A stretch of DNA of 20,791 bases from a virus: IMG/VR virus record IMGVR_UViG_3300037264_004672, positions 1 to 20,791 of that record; one strand, 5' to 3'. Numbering within the stretch: the first letter of the stretch is position 1; every line of letters begins with the position of its first letter. The notes beneath the pieces were generated by a model. It was not told the DNA's origin. It did no database searches and saw only the letters and a list, made by a program, of their open reading frames with translations. Below are positions 1-7,260 of this stretch, one piece after another. The position numbers were made by a program, and so were the translations under genes.

Positions 1-24
1 GGCGAGAGCCGCACAGGAGAGGCA

Positions 25-546
25 GTGAGGATTCAAGGCAAGATAAGCGCGGACGTCGACCAGGTCCGCACGAAGCGCAACAAGTCCCATGACGGGAAAA
101 CGACCACGGTCGACATCGACGTGAGCGTGAAGCGAGACGACGCCGCCACCAAGTTCGGCGAGGACTTCGAGGCGCTCGCGTTCGCCACGATGCGCACGCG
201 CATGGTGGGGGAGGGTGACGACGCCGAGGAGCGGATCACGTTCTTGCAGGACGACATCAAGCCCGGCAGCGTGATTGTGCTCGAGCGGCACCAGATCAAA
301 ATCGACGGCGACCTCGTCGAGGTGCAGCCGCAACTGCTCGGCGTAACCACGGTCGACGGGGAGGCGCGGGTCATCGTGCACTTGCGCATCCCGGTCGACT
401 CGGACCGCGCGAGTCAGATGGGGATTTCGGACAAGGTGAACAAGACGATCCCGGTTGAGTTCGAGCCGAAGCAGAGCGAGCTCCCGCTGCGCAAGAAGCG
501 CGGCGCGCTCAAGGCCGTCGACAGCGAAGAAGCCGAGTCGCACTGA
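25..546 (+). CDS. Hypothetical phage protein, beta-rich, 173 aa
   Basis: I do not recognise a family. The start is a GTG preceded by a good Shine-Dalgarno run (AGGAGAGG, about 14-22). The protein is soluble and strongly charged, without signal peptide or membrane segment. Alternating hydrophobic residues between about 70 and 130 suggest a beta-rich core, and the C-terminus is a basic then acidic tail. The stop shares its last base with the ATG of the RuvC-like gene (TGATG), so the two are probably translationally coupled. That suggests, without proving, a DNA-metabolism role such as a DNA-binding accessory protein. Confidence 0.75.
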   Translation: MRIQGKISADVDQVRTKRNKSHDGKTTTVDIDVSVKRDDAATKFGEDFEALAFATMRTRMVGEGDDAEERITFLQDDIKPGSVIVLERHQIKIDGDLVEVQPQLLGVTTVDGEARVIVHLRIPVDSDRASQMGISDKVNKTIPVEFEPKQSELPLRKKRGALKAVDSEEAESH

Positions 547-1076
547 TGCTCGTGCTCGGGGTGGACATCGGCATCACGGGCGGGCTCGCTCTCCTCGACG
601 GCGAGCAGGCGCACGTCTGGCCGGTGCCCACCCTCGAGCGCAAGATCAACGGCAAGACGAAGCGCCGCATCGACCCGGACAAGCTCGCGCGGCTCATCAG
701 CCTCGAGGCCCTTCGCCACTACGAACAGCCGAGCGACGGTGTCGCCTTCGTCGAGGGCGCGCAAGCATCGCCGAGCATGGGGGTATCCAGTGCGTTCGGG
801 TACGGGGAATCTTTCGGGCTGGTGCGCGGCATCCTTGCCCACCTGGGCGTGCCGGTGCGCGTTGTGTCGCCGGTCAAGTGGAAGAGGGCGCTCGGCCTCA
901 TCAAGCCCGGGAGCCGAAAGATCGGGCGGGACGCCGCGCGAGAGAAGACTAGCTCGATTGCACTGGCGCGGAAGCTCTACCCCCATCTCCACGCCGCGCT
1001 GAATCGAGAGAAAGACAACGGGCCAGCCGAGGCTTTGCTTTTGGCCCACTACGGCGCGGAGACGCTGGGACTATGA
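546..1076 (+). CDS. RuvC-like Holliday junction resolvase (phage type)
   Basis: Probable crossover-junction endodeoxyribonuclease that cleaves branched DNA before or during packaging. The RNase H/RuvC fold signature is visible. An N-terminal beta strand carries GVDIG with the first catalytic aspartate D7. The second strand ends in FVEGAQ with E70. A C-terminal helix has KDNGPAEALLLA, placing D157 and E162 near the usual third and fourth acidic positions. In E. coli RuvC the last pair is DxxD, so the spacing here differs and the exact metal ligands are uncertain. The length of 176 aa fits the family. The gene begins on the last base of the preceding stop and overlaps the methyltransferase by four bases, consistent with one operon leading to the terminases. 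Confidence 0.85.
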   Translation: MLVLGVDIGITGGLALLDGEQAHVWPVPTLERKINGKTKRRIDPDKLARLISLEALRHYEQPSDGVAFVEGAQASPSMGVSSAFGYGESFGLVRGILAHLGVPVRVVSPVKWKRALGLIKPGSRKIGRDAAREKTSSIALARKLYPHLHAALNREKDNGPAEALLLAHYGAETLGL

Positions 1077-1624
1077 GCCGAGCCGTAATTTTGTATGCGG
1101 ATCCCCCGTGGAAATATTCCGACAAGCGCCATGGTCGTGGCGGCGTCAGCTACAAGACCATGACGGACGCGCAGATCCGCGGGCTGCAGGTGCAGCGGAT
1201 CGTCGCCGACCACTGCGCGTTGTTCCTGTGGACCACGAAGCCGTTCATGCCGGTAGCGCTGTCGGTGATGCGTGCTTGGGGCTTCGAGTTCAAGACCATC
1301 GCCTTCGATTGGGTGAAGCGTGGCGAGAGCGGCAAGCTCGCGTGGGGCAACGGCGCGTGGACGCGGGCCAACGCCGAGCACGTTCTGCTTGGGGTGCGTG
1401 GCAAGCCGAGGCGTGTGAGCGCTGCAGTGCACTCGGTGATCGAGGCGCCGCGCGGGGAACACAGCGCCAAGCCAGCCGAGGTGCGCGACCGCATCGTGAA
1501 GCTGATGGGTGATGTGCCCCGGCTCGAGCTCTTCGCCCGCGTCGCCTCGCCCGGCTGGTATCGCTGGGGCGACCGGGCGCCGAAGGGCGACGGCCATTTG
1601 CCGCTGACCGCGCTGAAACCGTAA
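1073..1624 (+). CDS. MT-A70 family DNA adenine N6-methyltransferase
   Basis: Predicted SAM-dependent adenine methyltransferase of the MT-A70 class. The diagnostic DPPW catalytic motif sits at residues 10-13 right after the first strand (ILYADPPW). Further conserved-looking blocks are LFLWTTKPF near residues 49-57, a region reading AEHVLLGVRG, and the basic HSAKPAEVRDRI near 132-143, which resembles the HSxKP segment of phage MT-A70 enzymes. No restriction endonuclease gene is adjacent, so it looks like an orphan enzyme. It could modify phage DNA against host restriction or affect packaging or transcription. Its start overlaps the RuvC-like stop as ATGA. Target sequence cannot be read from the gene. 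Confidence 0.9.
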   Translation: MSRAVILYADPPWKYSDKRHGRGGVSYKTMTDAQIRGLQVQRIVADHCALFLWTTKPFMPVALSVMRAWGFEFKTIAFDWVKRGESGKLAWGNGAWTRANAEHVLLGVRGKPRRVSAAVHSVIEAPRGEHSAKPAEVRDRIVKLMGDVPRLELFARVASPGWYRWGDRAPKGDGHLPLTALKP

Positions 1625-1630
1625 CCACCA

Positions 1631-1637
1631 GGAGGAG
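1631..1637 (+). promoter_or_regulatory. Strong Shine-Dalgarno that selects a TTG start
   Basis: GGAGGAG lies three bases before TTG at 1641; its inner AGGAGG (1630-1635) has five-base spacing. It supports the non-ATG start of the downstream gene. Confidence 0.7.
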
Positions 1638-1640
1638 CCG

Positions 1641-2048
1641 TTGAGAGCACCCGTTGCCATTGCCATCGAGTTGCACGACGAGATCAAGAAGCGCTGCGAC
1701 TCGAACGACCTGTTCATGTACCAGTGGGTCGAGGAGGTCTTACGCACCGCGCTCGCCGTCGAGAAGGAGATCGAGCGCGCTGGCGGCATCGTCGAAGAGT
1801 TGCCCGGCGTGCTCGCGCCGTCAGTCGACAAGCTCCTCTCGACGCTCCGGCCGAGGCTCGCCGACAACGCAGCGAACGCTGGCCGTGTCGAGCGTCGCTA
1901 CGTCGCGCCGCCGAAGGACCCGCGCGACCCGTGGACGAGGCCGCCGTTCTGGAAGGCTGCCGGGTACAAGCCGACGGAACCGGGGCCGGTGCGGAAAAGT
2001 AAAAACCAGGTGGACGAAGACGAGTCGTCGGGTGCAGGGTTCCACTAA
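1641..2048 (+). CDS. Small protein with ribbon-helix-helix-like N-terminus
   Basis: The start is an unusual TTG chosen because a strong GGAGGAG (1631-1637) lies just upstream and no better start exists in frame. The first 40 residues show a short strand (VAIAIEL) followed by two helices ending in WVEEVLRTALA. This layout is reminiscent of ribbon-helix-helix DNA-binding proteins, but the match is by eye only. The middle is polar and the tail is proline-rich then acidic, probably disordered. The position directly before the small terminase would suit a regulator or a packaging accessory protein. The tail contains KSKNQVD, encoded by a short DNA motif repeated at 9942-9962. Confidence 0.7.
   Translation: MRAPVAIAIELHDEIKKRCDSNDLFMYQWVEEVLRTALAVEKEIERAGGIVEELPGVLAPSVDKLLSTLRPRLADNAANAGRVERRYVAPPKDPRDPWTRPPFWKAAGYKPTEPGPVRKSKNQVDEDESSGAGFH
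1995..2015 (+). repeat. Copy 1 of a 21-base A-rich motif
   Basis: AAAAGTAAAAA followed by CCAGGTGGAC. A second copy at 9942-9962 has the same 11-base A-rich core and seven of the ten following bases. Here it lies in the 3' end of a coding region and encodes KSKNQVD. The A-run stands out in a GC-rich genome. Function unknown. Confidence 0.5.
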
Positions 2049-2479
2049 TGGCGCGACGCGCGTCCACCAAGCAACGGGTTAGTTCAACGAAGCAGCGCAA
2101 AATGGGCGGCAGGCCCACGCGCGCTATCGACTACCGCGTGGTGCGCGAGCTCGCCGAGATCCAGTGCACCGAAGCAGAGATCGCCGGCGTCATTGGCTTC
2201 ACCCCCGAGTGGCTGTGCAAGCGCAAGGTGAAGGACGCGAAGCTCGCCGAGGCGATCGAGCAAGGGCGCGCCAACGGCACGGCTTCGTTGCGACGCACCC
2301 AGCACAGGCTGGCGCAGAAGGGCAACGTCGTGATGCTTATCTGGCTCGGGAAACAGCGGCTGGGGCAGCGTGAACCGGAGCGGACCATTGCGGCGGAAGT
2401 CATTGCGCCAGTAGTGAATGCGGATGGCGAGCGCAAGCTCACGATGTCGTTGACGCTCACGGACACACAGGAGGGGTGA
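2048..2479 (+). CDS. terS: Terminase small subunit-like protein
   Basis: Likely small terminase, the DNA-recognition component of the packaging motor. After a basic N-terminus, residues about 25-60 form a helix-turn-helix-like unit with the pattern CTEAEIAGVIGFTPEWLCKR. A helical segment follows (EAIEQGRANGTASLRRTQ), then QKGNVVMLIWLGKQRLGQRE. This block is highly typical of phage small terminases and mediates oligomerisation. The 143-aa length fits. The C-terminal beta-rich tail may contact the large subunit. It shares one base with the preceding stop and lies directly before the large terminase, separated only by a 35-codon micro-ORF. Confidence 0.85.
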   Translation: MARRASTKQRVSSTKQRKMGGRPTRAIDYRVVRELAEIQCTEAEIAGVIGFTPEWLCKRKVKDAKLAEAIEQGRANGTASLRRTQHRLAQKGNVVMLIWLGKQRLGQREPERTIAAEVIAPVVNADGERKLTMSLTLTDTQEG

Positions 2480-2586
2480 TGGGCGACCTCCCCGAGTGGG
2501 CTAAGTTCGTCGTGTGGCTGACGGTCGCCGCACCTTGTTACACGGTCGGCCTGTGGCTTCTGTGGCGCATGTCCTCGAAGCGGTGA
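2479..2586 (+). CDS. Micro-ORF, 35-aa single-span membrane peptide
   Basis: ATG at 2479 shares its A with the small terminase TGA, and the stop is followed one base later by the large terminase GTG, so the ORF fills the gap exactly. The peptide begins MGDLPEWAKF. It has one hydrophobic stretch (about residues 10-29, rich in V, W, L) and ends in basic residues RMSSKR, the pattern of a small inner-membrane peptide. No known family is recognised. A similar peptide is encoded at 7168-7260. It might be real and coupled, or a spacer that happens to be open. Confidence 0.5.
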   Translation: MGDLPEWAKFVVWLTVAAPCYTVGLWLLWRMSSKR

Positions 2587-2587
2587 T

Positions 2588-3970
2588 GTGGGACTCCACC
2601 TCGACATCCGCCTCCCACGTAGCGCCCTAAGCCCCGGGCAGCTCGCCGCCTTCGAGAGCCGCGCTGACTCGCTCCTGCTCGCTGGCGGCTTCGGCTCGGG
2701 CAAGACCACGCTCGGCGGCGTGAAGTCGCTGCAGCTCAAGTGTGAGAACCCCGACGCTCCCGGGCTCATCGTCTCGCAGAACTACAAGTCGCTGTGGTCG
2801 ATCACCTACCCGAAGTTCATGGAGATCTGCCGGCGAGCTCTCCCACCCGATCAGCAACCGAAGGTCTACGACAAGAACGGCGCGTGTTACCTCGCCTTCG
2901 CCGATGGCGTCCCGATCTACCTCCGCTCCGCACAGAACCCGATGTCGATCGACGGCCTCGATGTCGGCTGGCTGTGGGGCGACGAGCTCCGCCACTGGAA
3001 AAAGAAAGCGTACGAGATCGCAATCGGCCGCGTGCGCGTGAAGTGCCCGCGCTCGCAAAAGGTCTTCACCTCGACGCCCGACATGGGCTTCATGGCCGAC
3101 GAGTTCCTGCACAAGAAGTCACCGCACCGCGTGCTCATCCGCATGCCGACGAGCGAGAACGCGAAGCACCTCGAGCCCGGCTACATCGAGAAGCTCCGGC
3201 TCTCGTACTCGCCGCGCCTGCAGAAGGTCATCCTCGACGGTTTCTTCGCCATCCTCGAAGGCGCGGTGTACGAGCAGCTCGACGTCGACATCTGGAACAG
3301 CCCATGGGCGGCGAACATCGACATGGAGACGGTGCACCACACGCGCATCTCGTTGTGCTTCGACCCGGGTTATCGCAAGAGCGCGCTCGGGTGGATCTCG
3401 GAGCAGCGGCCGGGGAAGTGGGTCCTCTTCGACGAGTACATGGGCGAGAACGAAAGCGACGCTGCCCTCGTCGATATCATCAACTCGAAGCCATGGCCCA
3501 TCGACGAGATCTGGGTTGACCCTGCCGGCGACGCCACGCAGAGCACACTCGCCCTCGACACGCTCGACATGCTCGACGCGGTGGTACAGCGCGACGGCGG
3601 CGACATCCGCCACGTGGTCGCACCGTTCCGCGGCATCGCGTTCGGCGTCGACAAGCTGAGGACGCTCTACGGGAACCCGGAGCACGGCCAGCCCATCCGC
3701 CTGCAGTACGACAAGCGACTCGAGAAGGTCGAGGAGAGCTGGACGCGCGGCTTCGTTCGCGACTCGCTCTCGTACCAGTACCCCGAGGTGAAGGACGGCA
3801 GGCCGATCTCGAACGAACCGCTCAAGGACGGCAAGACGGATCACTCGATGGACGCGCTGCGCATGTGGGCGGTCGGCATGGTGCTCACCAACCCAAAGCT
3901 CAGAAATTTAGATTCTCGCATTGACGAGATGGCCAGGGGGCGTTCAGGTTGGAGGTCACGAAAAGCCTAG
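2588..3970 (+). CDS. terL: Terminase large subunit (packaging ATPase/nuclease)
   Basis: DNA-packaging motor protein of 460 aa. The ATPase domain carries a Walker A motif GGFGSGKT at residues 33-40. It has a Walker B-like strand VGWLWGDE ending in D132/E133, and a coupling motif TSTP at 161-164. The nuclease domain follows, with acidic metal ligands likely to be D259 (LCFDPGY), D311 (IWVDPAGD) and D418 or D422 in TDHSMDALR near the C-terminus. All three blocks are in canonical order and spacing. The start is GTG at 2588, one base after the micro-ORF stop. It would act with the small terminase and dock on the portal encoded at 4602-6224. Confidence 0.95.
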   Translation: MGLHLDIRLPRSALSPGQLAAFESRADSLLLAGGFGSGKTTLGGVKSLQLKCENPDAPGLIVSQNYKSLWSITYPKFMEICRRALPPDQQPKVYDKNGACYLAFADGVPIYLRSAQNPMSIDGLDVGWLWGDELRHWKKKAYEIAIGRVRVKCPRSQKVFTSTPDMGFMADEFLHKKSPHRVLIRMPTSENAKHLEPGYIEKLRLSYSPRLQKVILDGFFAILEGAVYEQLDVDIWNSPWAANIDMETVHHTRISLCFDPGYRKSALGWISEQRPGKWVLFDEYMGENESDAALVDIINSKPWPIDEIWVDPAGDATQSTLALDTLDMLDAVVQRDGGDIRHVVAPFRGIAFGVDKLRTLYGNPEHGQPIRLQYDKRLEKVEESWTRGFVRDSLSYQYPEVKDGRPISNEPLKDGKTDHSMDALRMWAVGMVLTNPKLRNLDSRIDEMARGRSGWRSRKA

Positions 3971-3994
3971 TGCGCTTTCGGAGGCTCGGATCGA

Positions 3995-4318
3995 ATGTCG
4001 AACGCAGTCGCCCACCCCTGGACCAAGTTTGAAGCCGTGATCACCCTTTCGGGAATGCACGGCAGCGTCGTCCTGAACTGCAGCGGCGTGAACCTCGACA
4101 AGGAGCCGGACATCGCGAACAAGATCGCTGAGAAGGCCCGCGCGGTTATCACCGGCCTCTTGCCGGCAGACCTCGCCGGCCTGAAGAGCCAGGTTGCCAA
4201 GCTCGAGAAGGGAACCGCCGATCTGCAAGCGAAGCTCGACGACGCGCTGAAAGAGAACGCGTTCCTCGAGAAGTCGCTCAAGTCCACGCAGTCGGCGCTG
4301 AAGAAGGGCGAGAGCTAG
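3995..4318 (+). CDS. Hypothetical coiled-coil protein, 107 aa
   Basis: ATG preceded by CGGAGG about ten bases upstream. The N-terminal 50 residues look like a small alpha/beta unit (FEAVITLSGMHGSVVLN). From about residue 60 to the end the sequence is a continuous charged heptad-like helix (LKSQVAKLEKGTADLQ onward), so it should oligomerise through a coiled coil. No signal peptide is seen. It lies between large terminase and portal, where small phage accessory proteins are common, but I recognise no family. Confidence 0.75.
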   Translation: MSNAVAHPWTKFEAVITLSGMHGSVVLNCSGVNLDKEPDIANKIAEKARAVITGLLPADLAGLKSQVAKLEKGTADLQAKLDDALKENAFLEKSLKSTQSALKKGES

Positions 4319-4328
4319 TCCAGGCCCG

Positions 4329-4598
4329 ATGCCTGGCTGCCCCTACAAGCTCGTGCAACCCGGCGGCGCCGAGATCGTGTGCCACCGGCGGGAGAATCAC
4401 CAGGGCGCGCACGACTTCGCCGCCGATGCCGTTGTGGCCGAGCGCCTCGCCCACCGCGAGACCTCGGTGCGCATCCAGGCACACGCCAGGCGCGCCGTGG
4501 AACTCGTGAGCAGCGGCCAGCTCGCCGCAGCCAAGGTACTCCTGAAGATGGCGCTTGCCGAGCTCCGTGACGAGCCCGACCGACCCGAGGGCGGCTGA
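4329..4598 (+). CDS. Small Cys/His protein, 89 aa
   Basis: The N-terminal 28 residues contain C4, C18, H19, H24 and H28 in the arrangement CPYK...CHRRENHQGAH, which could bind one zinc ion. The remainder is helical and rich in alanine, arginine and glutamate. Function unknown. It is one of four small putative metal-binding proteins in the packaging/head region of this window. Start ATG is ten bases after the previous stop and no strong Shine-Dalgarno is visible. The gene ends three bases before the portal start. Confidence 0.65.
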   Translation: MPGCPYKLVQPGGAEIVCHRRENHQGAHDFAADAVVAERLAHRETSVRIQAHARRAVELVSSGQLAAAKVLLKMALAELRDEPDRPEGG

Positions 4599-4601
4599 GC
4601 C

Positions 4602-6224
4602 GTGGCTATCTACGGGCCTCTCGGGTTGAAGGCAGCGCGCCGGCTGGCCAGCGGCATCGACATGTCCGGTCGCCAGAAGATGACGCAGCAGTACAAGCTC
4701 GCGATCGACTACCTCGAGAACCGCCAGCTCGACGACACGCGGAACGAGTTGAACAACCGCTTCCCGATGTCGATGCAGATCGATCAGGGTCAGGCGATCC
4801 AGCCCGTGGTGATGCCCCTCGCCGAGCGCTACATCGCCGAGGCGGCAAGCATCTACAACAAGCCCCTCACCCGCACGCTCGTAGGCGAAGACGGCAAGGA
4901 GAACGCCGAGACGAAGGCGCAGACGAAGAAGTACCAAGACTTTCTCGGCGCCGTCTACGACGAGAAGATGCACCGCAACGAGCACCTGACCGTGCTCCTC
5001 CGCTCCTCGGTGGTGGTGTACGAGGCCAAGCGCGGCAAGCTCCGCGCCGCCATCCGCTACCCCCACGACGTCTACCCGCTCGCCCCCGAGAACCCGGGCT
5101 TCGTCGAGGCCAGTGACCCCGAAGACTACGAGGGCTTCCTCATCGAGATCTTCGGCGCGACCAGTGGCGTCACCGGACAGAAGAGCATGCGCACCTTCGC
5201 GCTCTACACCCACGGCGAGGTGCAGTTCTGGCTAGGCGAATCGCCCGACAAGCTGAAGGACCGCCTCTCGGTGTTCGATAACCCCTACGAGTGGGAGCAG
5301 GCGATCGAGGACGTCGACTACGCCTCAGGCGACCGCGCCGTCACGAAGAAGGTCGTCCCCGGCCGCATGGTGACGTTCTGGCACATGCGCTACCCGCTCG
5401 AGGGAGTCATCGCGAAGACCGACCCGGATATCGTTGCCGGCAATCGCGAGCTCAATATCGCGTGGTCGTCGCTCTTGGACACCATCAAGCTCCAGGGCCA
5501 CGCGGTGCCGGTCATCACGAGCACGTCCGACAAGGGCGACGGCAAGGCCAAGCGCCGGTATGGTGCACGCTGGCCGCTGAACCTCCGCGCTGGCGAGACG
5601 TTCCAGCTCGCCTCGGCATCGCAGAACTACACCGACCAGGTCGGCGTGCTGCAGTCTTTCGTCAAGATGATGGCGGCACTCAAGCGCCAGAGCCCGAGCG
5701 ACTTCTCGATGGACCAGGCGGCCGCCATGTCTGGATTCGCGAAGGTCGTGGACTCGCTCCCAAAGATCGAGGCGCGCGCCGAGCGCTGGCGCCGGGTCAA
5801 ATACATGGAAGAAGAAGAGGCATGGCCGCGCCACCGCGCCATAGGCCTGCACCTCGGGGCGCTTGATGCGTCCGTGAACAAGATGAAGCTACGTGCGCAG
5901 TGCGCCGGCGTGGAGTTCCCACAGAGCGAGGACGAGCGTGCGAAGAAGCTCGACACGGACACGAAGTACAACCTCACGTCGATCATCCACGAGCTCGCGG
6001 AGCGCGAAGGCATCACCGAAGAAGAAGCGAAAGAGCGCTTCAAGCAAAACGCAGCTGACAATGAATCCGTGCGGCCAGCCCCAATGTCCGGCATGCCTGG
6101 CGCGGGGCCTGTCCCTGGTGGTGGTCAGCCAGGACGCTTCGGACAAATTGTTGGCCGAACAACTCGGGGCCAGGGCGAAGAGGGGAAGGGCGTGAAGGCG
6201 GAGAAGGAGGCGGCTCGTGACTGA
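4602..6224 (+). CDS. Phage portal protein (SPP1 gp6-like)
   Basis: Dodecameric ring subunit at the capsid vertex through which DNA enters and leaves. The GTG start follows the previous stop by three bases. At 540 aa it has the expected size. The N-terminal region (about 20-80) is helical with LENRQLDDTRNELN and PLAERYIAEAASIYN, then a beta-rich wing (about 130-260). A helical stem region around 350-440 follows, with basic LKRQSPSDFSMDQA. The last 60 residues are Pro/Gly rich and probably disordered. Position after the large terminase and before a Mu F-like minor head protein supports the call. It overlaps the next gene by eight bases. Confidence 0.85.
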   Translation: MAIYGPLGLKAARRLASGIDMSGRQKMTQQYKLAIDYLENRQLDDTRNELNNRFPMSMQIDQGQAIQPVVMPLAERYIAEAASIYNKPLTRTLVGEDGKENAETKAQTKKYQDFLGAVYDEKMHRNEHLTVLLRSSVVVYEAKRGKLRAAIRYPHDVYPLAPENPGFVEASDPEDYEGFLIEIFGATSGVTGQKSMRTFALYTHGEVQFWLGESPDKLKDRLSVFDNPYEWEQAIEDVDYASGDRAVTKKVVPGRMVTFWHMRYPLEGVIAKTDPDIVAGNRELNIAWSSLLDTIKLQGHAVPVITSTSDKGDGKAKRRYGARWPLNLRAGETFQLASASQNYTDQVGVLQSFVKMMAALKRQSPSDFSMDQAAAMSGFAKVVDSLPKIEARAERWRRVKYMEEEEAWPRHRAIGLHLGALDASVNKMKLRAQCAGVEFPQSEDERAKKLDTDTKYNLTSIIHELAEREGITEEEAKERFKQNAADNESVRPAPMSGMPGAGPVPGGGQPGRFGQIVGRTTRGQGEEGKGVKAEKEAARD

Positions 6225-6468
6225 CCTCCTCACCGAGCTCCACGACGAGATCGACTACCGCGAGAAGCGGCAGAACCAGATCGCCGAGGACGTGCGCGCC
6301 ATCGTGAGCGGCAACTTGAAGCGCCTCATCGAGGAGAAGGGCGGCGACCTCGGCCAGGTCATGGAGGCGCTCGCCGGGATCATCGGCGACGAGATCATCA
6401 CCGACGCCACCACCCAGGAGTTTCAGCGCGCGGCCCATGCGGCGGTGCAAAGGGGACGGACGACGTGA
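6217..6468 (+). CDS. Hypothetical helical protein, 83 aa
   Basis: The GTG start is supported by an AAGGAGG-type Shine-Dalgarno at about 6204-6210 inside the end of the portal gene, which it overlaps by eight bases. The protein is acidic and almost wholly helical (LTELHDEIDYREKRQ, then EEKGGDLGQVMEALAG). No membrane segment is present. No family is recognised. Its place between portal and minor head protein suggests a head-associated accessory role only by context. Confidence 0.7.
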   Translation: MTDLLTELHDEIDYREKRQNQIAEDVRAIVSGNLKRLIEEKGGDLGQVMEALAGIIGDEIITDATTQEFQRAAHAAVQRGRTT

Positions 6469-6695
6469 GCATAACGGTGCTCACGCAAGAGCCATCGCCG
6501 GAAGCGGTTGCGTCGCTCGAGCAGGCGCTCGCCCGCGTGCGCGCCGGCGAAGCCCGTGCGGTCATGGTTGCGACCATGCTCACTGACGGCACGTTCACGG
6601 TCGGCTGGGGTGGCACGGCGCCAGTGCTCGAGCGAATCGGTTTGCTCGAAGCAGTCAAGCACGAGATGCTCGCGGACGCGGAGCGCTACGAATGA
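6465..6695 (+). CDS. Hypothetical small protein, 76 aa
   Basis: The GTG start overlaps the previous stop by four bases (GTGA). The layout is a helical N-terminus rich in alanine, a strand-turn-strand (TMLTDGTFTVGWGG) and a C-terminal helix ending in a Tyr-Glu. Small phage proteins with a DGTxxxGW turn followed by a helix are common, but the function is not known to me. It overlaps the next gene by four bases. Confidence 0.65.
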   Translation: MSITVLTQEPSPEAVASLEQALARVRAGEARAVMVATMLTDGTFTVGWGGTAPVLERIGLLEAVKHEMLADAERYE

Positions 6696-7168
6696 TGCAG
6701 ATGATCCGCAAGCAGAAGATGAAGCTCCCGCCGCTGAAACTCCCGCAAGCGTTCTGGGGCAAAGCCGCCGGCCTCGTCGCCGCAGGCATCATGCACAACG
6801 TCGCCACGCAGCGCACCGCCGACGGCTCGCGCATCCAGACCAACGCGCCATCCACGCGCGCGCGCAAGGCCAAGGAAGGCAAGCCGCAACTCTCCCTGGT
6901 CGACGAGAAGCACCGCTTCGTGCGCTCGGGCAAGGGCAGCTTCAAGGCGCTGCGCTACATCCGCCACGGTGGCTCCGGTGCCATCCTCGGCGTGGTCGTT
7001 GGCCCCACCACCGCCGAGCTGCGTGAGCTCATCCGCCGCGTGGCGGCGCTTGGGTACGTCGGCTACATCGGACTTTCCGCCAACGTGAAGCGCGCCCTTG
7101 GTGTCGAGCTGCGCAAGGCGTTCCAACTTCTGTTCGCCAAGGCGCGCACAGGCAGGGGCAAGCGCTGA
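6692..7168 (+). CDS. Possible virion morphogenesis protein (Mu gpG-like)
   Basis: The start is the first of two adjacent ATGs, overlapping the previous stop as ATGA. The protein is 158 aa and very basic. Its order of motifs resembles phage Mu gpG/tail-completion proteins. There is a stretch like APSTRARKAKEGKPQLSLVD (plate-like start of the core), a strand GAILGVVVGP, and a C-terminal GYIGLSANVK followed by a helix, similar to the usual PaRpFLGxS motif. Key residues are diverged, so the assignment is tentative. Context between portal and minor head protein is compatible. Alternatives are a head-tail adaptor or a family not yet described. Confidence 0.6.
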   Translation: MMQMIRKQKMKLPPLKLPQAFWGKAAGLVAAGIMHNVATQRTADGSRIQTNAPSTRARKAKEGKPQLSLVDEKHRFVRSGKGSFKALRYIRHGGSGAILGVVVGPTTAELRELIRRVAALGYVGYIGLSANVKRALGVELRKAFQLLFAKARTGRGKR

Positions 7169-7260
7169 TGGGCCCGCAATACTGGATCGACGCTGCGTTC
7201 CGCCTGGCCATTGGCGGCTGTGGCGTGTGGTTTCTTGTGACCATAGCAAGGCGCTCCTGA
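7168..7260 (+). CDS. Micro-ORF, 30-aa single-span membrane peptide
   Basis: ATG shares its A with the previous TGA and the stop TGA shares its A with the ATG of the minor head protein, so the ORF fills the interval exactly. The peptide starts MGPQYWIDAAF. It has a hydrophobic span (about residues 11-27) and ends in RRS, a positive-inside pattern. It parallels the micro-ORF at 2479-2586. No homologue is known to me. Its reality rests on the exact overlaps and on the repeated membrane-peptide pattern. Confidence 0.5.
   Translation: MGPQYWIDAAFRLAIGGCGVWFLVTIARRS

Noticed and set aside
1073-1624. Restriction-modification system
   Set aside because: No endonuclease gene adjoins the methyltransferase; the neighbour is a RuvC-like resolvase.
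3119-3844. A 241-codon minus-strand open frame
   Set aside because: Shadow of the large terminase gene, whose Walker and nuclease motifs are intact on the plus strand.
4278-5213. A 311-codon minus-strand open frame
   Set aside because: Shadow opposite the small Cys/His and portal genes, caused by strong GC codon bias; no recognisable motifs.
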